NCBI GenBank assembly: GCA_030639555.1
Contig: DAOWCM010000101.1
Span: 1 to 7,495, forward strand
DNA length: 7,495 nt
Direction: 5' to 3'
DNA from: Candidatus Eiseniibacteriota bacterium
GTDB lineage: Bacteria; Joyebacterota; Joyebacteria; Joyebacterales; Joyebacteraceae
Shown here: positions 1 to 6,004 of the stretch, in pieces
Layout: each line of letters starts with the position of its first letter
Numbering within the stretch: the stretch's first letter is position 1
Made by a program: the position numbers and the translations under genes
Notes under the pieces: generated by a model
Told to the model about the DNA's origin: nothing
The model's input: the letters and a program-made list of their open reading frames with translations, nothing else
Databases searched by the model: none

Positions 1-32
1 CGACCAGGATTCGAGAGAGGTGTGGTCCCACA

Positions 33-3000
33 ATGATCCGACCCGGTAACCTCGGTCACTCCGTCGCCGGAGCTGCGGCCGCACTTGTCGCCGTGGCGCT
101 CTTCCTGTCGTCCGCCGCCGCCGACGTCCTGATCTGCCGGAAGGATCTTCCTCCGGACGGCACCGTCATCGAGGGGGCTCCCAAGGTCTTCGTTGACGAG
201 GTGCCCGAGATCGGCGCGATTGAACTCGCGGCTTCGCGGGGGCGGTCGCGGGACGGCAGAGCGACCGTCCGACTTCTGGCGCTGCGCATCGCGTTCATTC
301 CGGACAACGACCCCCACAGCACGGGCGACGGCACCTTCGACTACTCCGAGTTTCAGGAGGATACGTTCGACAGCCCGCCGCACGACAAACTGTACTTCGA
401 GCTCCACATGACGGCGCTCGACAACTACTACGGGTCGGTCTCCTACGACAACCTCGAGATCGAGTTCGACGTCTTCCCGGCGGAACCCGAGTCGGCCTAC
501 ATCGTGCCGCACGACATGGGCTACTACCACGACTACTCGGAAGAGCAGGTCTGGTACGTGAGCCAGGTGGAGAAGTTCACGAGAGACGCCTTCGCGGCTG
601 CCGACACCTCGGACTCCATCGACTTCTCGCAGTACGACGGCTACATTCTCTTCCACGCGGGCGCCGACTGGCAGAGCGACATCAATCTCGATTCTCCGTT
701 CGATCTTCCGTCCGCGCACATCATGCTCGGCGAGCCCATTCTAGTGAACGACGGCGCAGTGGAGGTATGGAGCGCCGCGATAATGCCCGAGACCTCGTGC
801 CAGGACGGCCTGACCATGGTCCTGAACGGGACGCTCGTCCACGAGGTCGGACACACGCTGGGGCTTCCGGATCTCTACAACGTCTCCAACTTCTTCCCGG
901 CCATCGGCATGTGGGGCATCATGGACTCCGGCGGCAGCATCGGCATGAACTCGCCGTGGGGGTGGGCCTACGGGCTCATACCGGCCTCGCCGTGCGCGTG
1001 GTCGAAGGAGTATCTGGGGTGGCTGGATCCGGTCGTTCTCCTCGACGACGCCGACGACATCCAGGTCAAGGCGACCGAACTCAGGGGCCCCGGGGACAGG
1101 CTCTTCAAGATCCCCATCACGAGCGATGAGTACTTCCTGATAGAGAACAGGCTGGACGACATCGGGCACGACAACACGGTCGCGATCGACGTCGCCGAGG
1201 AGCGAGGCGTCGTTCTGGAGCCCGTGGATCCGTTCCTGGACCCTCTGGAGCCGAATCACGAGTACGACTTCCTGCTTCCCGGGCCGGGTATGCTCATCTA
1301 CCACATCGACGACACCCGCGTTCTGCCGGGCCTCATGCCCTGGGACACGGTCAATGCCGACCGTCACCGACTGGGCGTCGCCGTCGAAGAGGCGGACGGC
1401 ATCATGGACCTGGGCAACATCCTGAGTTTCTACTGGGCGGGCAGCAGGTACGATCCCTTCTTCGCGGAGAACAACGGGACGTTCTCGTGGGACACCTATC
1501 CCTCGACCGACACCAACATGGGGGGGAAGACCTACGTTACGGTGACCAACATATCCGACACGGGCGACGTCATGACCATGGACCTGCGCTTCGACAGGTG
1601 GAAGGACGGGTGGCCGATCGACCTGAACGAGCCGCTTGGTTCGATGACACCCCGCGTCGCCGATCTGGACGGTGACGGCGACGGTGAGGTCATCGTGGCG
1701 GCGGCGAGCGGCAACGTCTACGCGTGGCATCACGACGGGACGCCGGTTCTTCCGATGTCCGGGTTGTCCGGCGGCTTCGCGGTCGTTCCCGGAGGCATCA
1801 CTCGCTCACCATCGGTGGCGGATCTCGACGGCGACGGCGACGCGGAAGTCATCGTGGCTTCCAGGGCCGGTTCGCTGTACGTCTGGGATCACACGGACAA
1901 CAACGGTGACGGGTACGCCGACCTGCACTCTATCGAGTACCCGCTGGCGCTGGACGGGCCCGCCAGCTCGGTGCCGGTTGCCTCCAACTTCGACGACACG
2001 CCGGGGCTCGAGATCGCTGTCGCGTCCGGAGGAGGGAACCTCAACGTCGTTGACAACGAGGGGGTGCACCTGGGCTCCTCGCCCTACTCGTTCGGTCACC
2101 TGGTTCTCGATGACGTGTGCATTGCCGCGGGAGACCTGGACGACGACGGGCTCTCTGAGATCGTGACGTCCACGACCAACCGTGGGTGGATCGCGGTCCT
2201 GAACGCCGACGGGAGCTCCGTGGCGGGATGGCCCGTGGTCGTCGACGCGTGGGAGCGCGAGACGTCACAGATTGTCGTCGGCGACATCGACCGGGCGCCC
2301 GACGGAGCGCCTGAGGTTGTCGCCGTGGGTTCCGGAGGGACCGTCCATGTGTGGAACAGCGCAGGTAATGAGCTTCCGGGGTGGCCGGTCAACCTTCGCA
2401 AGAGGGTCGAAGCCCGCCCCTCGCTGGGCGACCTCGACGGAGACGGATATCTCGAGATAGTCGTTCCGGCAGGCCCGGCCGCCATCGCAGCATTGCGCGC
2501 CAACGGCACTCGCGTCGAGAACTGGCCTCTCGTGACTGATGGGGGAGACAGCACGCGCCCCGCGGGCGCGTCCGCGCTCATCGGTGATATGGACGGAGAA
2601 GGCAGGCTGGACGTGCTGTCGGCGGGTCCGGGCGGAAGCATGTTCCTCTGCGACGCCGTCAGCGGAGAAGTGATTCCCGGCTGGCCTTACTCGTCCGACC
2701 CCGCGCTCGGCACGCCGTGGGCGGGCGACATCGACGAAGACGGCCAACTGGACATCCTGGTCGCGGGCACGTCGGGGCGAGTTCTTCTGATGGGACTGCC
2801 ATACGCGCACGAAGCCGGGTCCATGATCTGGTCCACCGAGGGCGGGAGCGCGTCGGGAGAGGGAGCGTACCCTGATTCGATCCTCCCGGGCGAACCGGCG
2901 CCGACCGGGGAGCTGCTGTCGCCGGAGCGGACCTACTGCTATCCGAACCCTGCCGAGAGGTCCGATCTCACCATCAGGGTCTTCCTGGAGGAGGAGGCGG

Positions 3001-3224
3001 ACATCGAGGTCGAGATACTGGACGTCGCCGGAGAGGTCGTGGAGCGGTTGGAGCGGGAGGGCGTACTGACGGTCAACGAGATCACATGGAGCACATCGGG
3101 CGTCGCGAGCGGACTCTACATCGTCCGCGTCAAGGTCATCGACCCCCTCGACGCGTACTACGCGGAGCTTGGCAGGCCGCCCCGGTCGGAATCGAAGGCA
3201 ATGAAGGTCGCGGTTATCAGGTAG
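33..3224 (+). CDS. Secreted M6-family (immune inhibitor A-like) metalloprotease with VCBS/FG-GAP repeats and C-terminal sorting-like domain
   Basis: Likely a secreted or surface-anchored zinc endopeptidase; its substrate cannot be read from sequence. Residues 1-30 form a signal peptide ending S-A-A-A before D31. The catalytic domain spans about 60-535. It contains HEVGHTLGLPD at 270-280, which fits the M6 zinc pattern HExxHxxGxxD (H270, H274, D280 as ligands, E271 as general base), and a Met-turn GIMDSGG around M297. From about 540 to 915 come eight repeats about 50 residues apart, with Asp-rich loops at 544, 597, 654, 701, 751, 800, 852 and 899. Most have the D-x-D-x-D-G calcium-loop look of FG-GAP/VCBS units and probably form a beta-propeller. 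The C-terminus (about 966-1063) has YPNP at 970-973, a GLYIVRV strand and a final KVAVIR, as in FlgD-Ig/type IX-type sorting domains. ATG 33 is chosen because it directly precedes the signal peptide; GAGAGG at 15-20 is a plausible ribosome site with rather long spacing. Family assignment is firm; secretion route is inferred. Confidence 0.93.
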   Translation: MIRPGNLGHSVAGAAAALVAVALFLSSAAADVLICRKDLPPDGTVIEGAPKVFVDEVPEIGAIELAASRGRSRDGRATVRLLALRIAFIPDNDPHSTGDGTFDYSEFQEDTFDSPPHDKLYFELHMTALDNYYGSVSYDNLEIEFDVFPAEPESAYIVPHDMGYYHDYSEEQVWYVSQVEKFTRDAFAAADTSDSIDFSQYDGYILFHAGADWQSDINLDSPFDLPSAHIMLGEPILVNDGAVEVWSAAIMPETSCQDGLTMVLNGTLVHEVGHTLGLPDLYNVSNFFPAIGMWGIMDSGGSIGMNSPWGWAYGLIPASPCAWSKEYLGWLDPVVLLDDADDIQVKATELRGPGDRLFKIPITSDEYFLIENRLDDIGHDNTVAIDVAEERGVVLEPVDPFLDPLEPNHEYDFLLPGPGMLIYHIDDTRVLPGLMPWDTVNADRHRLGVAVEEADGIMDLGNILSFYWAGSRYDPFFAENNGTFSWDTYPSTDTNMGGKTYVTVTNISDTGDVMTMDLRFDRWKDGWPIDLNEPLGSMTPRVADLDGDGDGEVIVAAASGNVYAWHHDGTPVLPMSGLSGGFAVVPGGITRSPSVADLDGDGDAEVIVASRAGSLYVWDHTDNNGDGYADLHSIEYPLALDGPASSVPVASNFDDTPGLEIAVASGGGNLNVVDNEGVHLGSSPYSFGHLVLDDVCIAAGDLDDDGLSEIVTSTTNRGWIAVLNADGSSVAGWPVVVDAWERETSQIVVGDIDRAPDGAPEVVAVGSGGTVHVWNSAGNELPGWPVNLRKRVEARPSLGDLDGDGYLEIVVPAGPAAIAALRANGTRVENWPLVTDGGDSTRPAGASALIGDMDGEGRLDVLSAGPGGSMFLCDAVSGEVIPGWPYSSDPALGTPWAGDIDEDGQLDILVAGTSGRVLLMGLPYAHEAGSMIWSTEGGSASGEGAYPDSILPGEPAPTGELLSPERTYCYPNPAERSDLTIRVFLEEEADIEVEILDVAGEVVERLEREGVLTVNEITWSTSGVASGLYIVRVKVIDPLDAYYAELGRPPRSESKAMKVAVIR

Positions 3225-3262
3225 GCGGTGCGGATGAAGCTCAGGCGGTGCAGATGAAGTTC
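3223..3262 (+). repeat. 20-bp tandem duplication covering a translation start, with a seven-codon upstream mini-ORF
   Basis: Positions 3223-3242 and 3243-3262 are head-to-tail copies matching at 18 of 20 bases. Each holds an AGGCGGTG Shine-Dalgarno-like element followed by ATGAAG. The first ATG (3234) is in another frame and opens a seven-codon mini-ORF, MKLRRCR, whose TGA (3255-3257) overlaps the second ATG (3254) as ATGA. The second ATG begins the real exported protein. The first copy starts inside the stop codon of the protease gene. The duplication is seen directly. That the mini-ORF is translated, or couples translation from the protease gene to the next, is inference. Confidence 0.75.
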
Positions 3263-4096
3263 TCTTCGGCTGTCGTGGCGGCGGTGATCCTGCTTGCGGC
3301 CGGGCCAGTAGCTTCCGGTGCGCTCCCGACCGGTGGTGGAACGCCCGCCGCGTGGGGCGCCGATGCGCGGGCGTGCTCCGTCACGCCGGAGCTGGCCCTC
3401 ATCTCGTCGCTTGACGCCCGTGATGAGTTGCTTGGGGCGGGGGCGGGGGGAGTGGAGGCGGAGGCCATCGGGCACGACCCCACGCTGATGTTCCTTGCTT
3501 CGTTCGCCGTCCCGGGTTCGGGGCAGCTCGTCCAGGGCAAGAAGCGGGGATATCTGTTCCTGGCGGCCGAGGTCGCGCTCTGGGGCGGGTTCTACATGCT
3601 CGAGAGCAAGGGAACGGACGATCGTGATAGGTACGAGACCTTCGCCGACGACCACTGGGACTTCGCGGCCTACGCCGCCTGGTACGATGCGACGTGCGTC
3701 GATTGTCCGAGCTGCGACGAGTATCTGTGCCGCCCGCTTGCCGAGTACGGCACGCAGGAGTACTACGAGGACATCGGCAAGTACGCGACCTACTGGCGAT
3801 GGTGGTTCGAGGACGGCGATGAGACCTACATAAACTGGGACGCGTACAGCGACAACGACGTGGCATTCCGGGACACGTACTACGACATGCGCGGCGACAG
3901 CAACCGGCACCTTAAGCAGGCGCGCTACGCCATGATGGCCGCGCTTCTCAATCACGTGGCGGCGGCGGTGGACGCGTTCCTGACGGCGCGAGGCGGCGCC
4001 TTGCCCCCGACCGACTCGGTTGGTGATCTAGGGCTAGAGTTCGACGTAGCTGACGGCGGTGACGGGCTCCGCTGCGCGCTCACGGCGAGGTACTGA
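3254..4096 (+). CDS. Exported DUF5683-like protein, first of a tandem paralogous pair, with a four-Cys cluster
   Basis: Function unknown; 280 aa. Residues 1 to about 22 are a signal peptide (K2, hydrophobic stretch, V-A-S-G-A cleavage region). The start at 3254 is preferred because it puts the signal peptide at the N-terminus and has AGGCGGTG just upstream; the frame stays open further upstream, but those residues are arginine-rich and lie inside the protease gene. Residues 81-116 carry the DUF5683-type signature: L-A-S-x-x-V-P-G-S-G-Q (P87, G88, G90, Q91), then G95, G99 and E106, in a hydrophobic stretch that may be membrane-associated. A polar, Tyr/Trp/Asp-rich middle follows, with a cysteine cluster C148, C151, C154, C159 (CxxCxxCxxxxC). 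A second hydrophobic stretch holds LNHVAAAVDA with N233 and D240. The last residue is Tyr. The next gene is a paralog. DUF5683 assignment rests on remembered motif shape; the paralogy is visible directly. Confidence 0.8.
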   Translation: MKFSSAVVAAVILLAAGPVASGALPTGGGTPAAWGADARACSVTPELALISSLDARDELLGAGAGGVEAEAIGHDPTLMFLASFAVPGSGQLVQGKKRGYLFLAAEVALWGGFYMLESKGTDDRDRYETFADDHWDFAAYAAWYDATCVDCPSCDEYLCRPLAEYGTQEYYEDIGKYATYWRWWFEDGDETYINWDAYSDNDVAFRDTYYDMRGDSNRHLKQARYAMMAALLNHVAAAVDAFLTARGGALPPTDSVGDLGLEFDVADGGDGLRCALTARY

Positions 4097-4098
4097 TG
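4087..4098 (+). promoter_or_regulatory. Ribosome binding site and TGATG stop/start overlap
   Basis: GAGG at 4087-4090 lies five bases before ATG 4096. The stop codon of the upstream paralog (4094-4096) shares one base with this start, forming TGATG. This arrangement fixes the start of the second paralog and is typical of translational coupling. Confidence 0.75.
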
Positions 4099-4941
4099 AA
4101 GAACCGAACGACAGTCGGAATCTCCCTGCTGGTGTTCGTGGCCCTCCTTCCGGTGGCGGTCGCCGCGGACGAAGGTGCACCGCTCAGCCTCTCGTGGGAG
4201 GCGGGATACGTCGGTGCCTGTCTTGCGGAGTCGGGCCTGTCGTTGTCGGATGAGACGCCGCTGGCGGAGCTGGAGGCGAGACCCTCGTCCGGTGTGTCCT
4301 ATGGCGGCGGCCCGGACACGAAGAACCCCATGGTTGCGCTTCTCCTGTCGTGCGTCGTGCCCGGCTGGGGAGAGATCTACGTGGGCGAGACGACCCGCGG
4401 GCGCTGGTTCATGGCGGCCGAAGCGGCCATATGGGCGGGATATGGCACGTTCCGGATTCAGGAGGGGATGCGAGAGGACAGCTACAGGGAATACGCTCAG
4501 ATCTTCGCGGGAGCTGCCGCGGGGGCCAGCTCCGATTACCTCAACGACATGGGCGGCTACATTCGTAGCGAGGGAGACAACAGCTACAACGAGTCGATTC
4601 GCCGTGAGGCGAGGAGCCTCTTCCCGGACGACCTCCAGGCGCAGGCGGCGTACCTCGCGGAGAACGGGTATCACGGCGACCTCTCGTGGGATTGGGGCAC
4701 CAGGGACCGCTTCCTTGAGTACCGGGATCTCCGGCGGTTCGCTTCGGAGTCGGAGAGGAACGCCTTCTACGCGACGGGCCTGGCGGTCCTCAATCGGGTC
4801 ATTTCTGCGATTGATGGCGCGTGGATGGCCAGGCGGCACAACGCCGGCGTTTCCGGCGAGCCCGCCGCGCGTCTCTCCGTGGTTCCGCAGATCTCTGCCG
4901 GCGAGGTCGGCGCCAGAGCGACGCTCGAAATGTCGTTCTGA
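4096..4941 (+). CDS. Exported DUF5683-like protein, second of a tandem paralogous pair
   Basis: Function unknown; 281 aa. Residues 1-24 are a clear signal peptide (K2, R4, hydrophobic core, A-V-A-A cleavage region before D25). It aligns end to end with the upstream protein. The signature is N77-P78, then S-C-V-V-P-G-W-G-E (P89, G90, G92, E93), G97, G102 and E109 against P87, G88, G90, Q91, G95, G99 and E106 in the neighbour. LNRVISAIDG matches LNHVAAAVDA with N233 and D240 at identical residue numbers. The middle is acidic and Tyr-rich (S-W-D-W-G near the end, then R-D-L-R) and lacks the neighbour's cysteine cluster. The C-terminus is a probable strand ending in Phe. The start is fixed by the TGATG overlap. 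This looks like an old tandem duplication, with the two hydrophobic segments kept and the middle diverged. A membrane-associated role in the envelope is inferred. Confidence 0.82.
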   Translation: MKNRTTVGISLLVFVALLPVAVAADEGAPLSLSWEAGYVGACLAESGLSLSDETPLAELEARPSSGVSYGGGPDTKNPMVALLLSCVVPGWGEIYVGETTRGRWFMAAEAAIWAGYGTFRIQEGMREDSYREYAQIFAGAAAGASSDYLNDMGGYIRSEGDNSYNESIRREARSLFPDDLQAQAAYLAENGYHGDLSWDWGTRDRFLEYRDLRRFASESERNAFYATGLAVLNRVISAIDGAWMARRHNAGVSGEPAARLSVVPQISAGEVGARATLEMSF

Positions 4942-4992
4942 CGCTCGCGTTTCCCTTCTGTTTGCGCCGCTCCCCAATGACCCATCCCTGAT

Positions 4993-5008
4993 GGAGACAA
5001 CCACTATG
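4993..5008 (+). promoter_or_regulatory. Ribosome binding site deciding the NHL protein start
   Basis: GGAG at 4993-4996 ends nine bases before ATG 5006. The alternative in-frame ATG at 4991 overlaps this element and has no purine-rich site of its own upstream, so 5006 is preferred. The frame is open back to 4175, but that stretch is the shadow of the second DUF5683-like gene. The 64-base gap 4942-5005 shows no obvious hairpin terminator. Confidence 0.65.
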
Positions 5009-6004
5009 TGCGTCGACTGGAGAAGTCGTTCTCGGCGACCGCCGCTGACGGCGGTCCTCGTCGTGACGGCGATGCTGGGCGCCGTGGTCGTCACGGCGGC
5101 GCTCCCGGCGCGTGCGAGCGATGCGCCCGTGCCGCGTCCGGTGCACTTGTCGGGGCGCGCGCGCGTCGTAAAGGGACTCCTCGTACTCGACGAGCTGCCG
5201 GGCACGGGCGAGCTGGGCATGAGGGAGCCTGCGGCAGTGGCCATGGACCACAGGGGGAACGTGGTCATCGCGGACACCGGCAACCACAGAGTGCTCGTCA
5301 TCGGGCGTGACGGAACGCTCCTCCAGGAATTCGGAGGCTACGGTTGGGACGCGGAGCGACTGGACACTCCAAGTGATGTCTGCGTCTACCGGGGTTTCTA
5401 CACCTACGTGCTCGATGAGGGCAACCGCCGGGTGGCTCGCTATGACGTTGAGGGCAACTACATTGGCCTGGTGGTCACGGAGGACGAGGCAGGGAGCCCC
5501 GTGGCCATCGCGGTCGTGAAGGCCGGAGGACTCCTCCTGGTCGATACCGACACGCAGTCCGTGCTGTCCTTTTCGCAGTTCGACGAGGCGCTCGAGCCCG
5601 TCGGGTGGTTCGGCGTGGACGAAGGAGGACTCCTCGCGCCCAGCGACGTTGCAGCCGGTCCCTCGAGGGAGGTCGCGGTGGCCGACGCCGGACGGTTCTC
5701 CGTCGAGGTCTTTGACGAGTTCGGTGCCCCTCTCTACTCACTCTCGGCTCCCGACACGCTCGAACCCCGGGACGTCGCGTTCGACGCGCACGGGAACGTC
5801 CTCGTGGTCGACGCGCGGCACAATCGCGTGCTGGCTTTTCCCGCCGGCGGGGGTCCTCACACGACGTTGCTCCCGGGCGATACGGGCTTCCGCTTCACCG
5901 CCATTGCATTGGGTCCCGCTGGCGAGCTGGCCGCGCTTGACGGCGAGACCGGGCGCGTGCAGCTGATCGAGATTATCTATGACGCCGATGCCCCAGGACG
6001 CTAG
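5006..6004 (+). CDS. Exported six-bladed NHL-repeat beta-propeller protein
   Basis: 332 aa. NHL propellers are usually binding scaffolds, some with enzymatic roles; no catalytic residues are evident here, so a binding or scaffold role in the envelope is inferred. The N-terminus has an arginine-rich n-region (R6 to R11), a hydrophobic core at about 14-33 and an A-R-A cleavage site at A37. S9-R10-R11-P12-P13-L14 partly resembles a twin-arginine (Tat) motif, but the Phe position is Pro, so Sec is equally possible. Six repeats start near residues 75, 119, 163, 209, 252 and 295, spaced about 44. They show the NHL pattern P-x-x-V/I-A...G-x-V/L...D-x-x-N-x-R-V, clearest in blade 1 (ADTGNHRVLV) and blade 5 (VDARHNRVLA). 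Blades 3 and 6 are degenerate. Six blades with no extra domain make a complete propeller. The 3' end overlaps the next gene by 26 bases. Confidence 0.9.
   Translation: MCVDWRSRSRRPPLTAVLVVTAMLGAVVVTAALPARASDAPVPRPVHLSGRARVVKGLLVLDELPGTGELGMREPAAVAMDHRGNVVIADTGNHRVLVIGRDGTLLQEFGGYGWDAERLDTPSDVCVYRGFYTYVLDEGNRRVARYDVEGNYIGLVVTEDEAGSPVAIAVVKAGGLLLVDTDTQSVLSFSQFDEALEPVGWFGVDEGGLLAPSDVAAGPSREVAVADAGRFSVEVFDEFGAPLYSLSAPDTLEPRDVAFDAHGNVLVVDARHNRVLAFPAGGGPHTTLLPGDTGFRFTAIALGPAGELAALDGETGRVQLIEIIYDADAPGR

Noticed and set aside
741..1733. Minus-strand open frame of 330 codons
   Set aside because: Lies opposite the M6 catalytic domain, which holds the zinc motif. The minus product is a Val/Arg/Asp-rich mirror with no recognisable feature.
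1672..2166. Alternative + frame of 164 codons inside the repeat region of the protease
   Set aside because: Thr/Arg/Ser-rich low-complexity frame caused by the repeated Asp/Gly codons of the real gene.
3086..3253. N-terminal extension of the first DUF5683-like gene back to 3086
   Set aside because: The 56 extra residues are Arg-rich, lie mostly inside the protease gene, and precede an obvious signal peptide starting at 3254.
4175..5005. N-terminal extension of the NHL gene back to 4175
   Set aside because: The extension is Arg/Ser-rich, overlaps the second DUF5683-like gene in another frame, and would bury the signal peptide in the middle of the protein.
4942..5005. Possible terminator or promoter in the largest intergenic gap
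   Set aside because: No stem-loop with a T-run and no convincing -35/-10 pair was found in these 64 bases.
3952..5301. Minus-strand open frame of 449 codons spanning two + strand genes
   Set aside because: It runs across the boundary of two well-supported + strand genes and has low-complexity Arg/Ser/Ala composition, with no motif.
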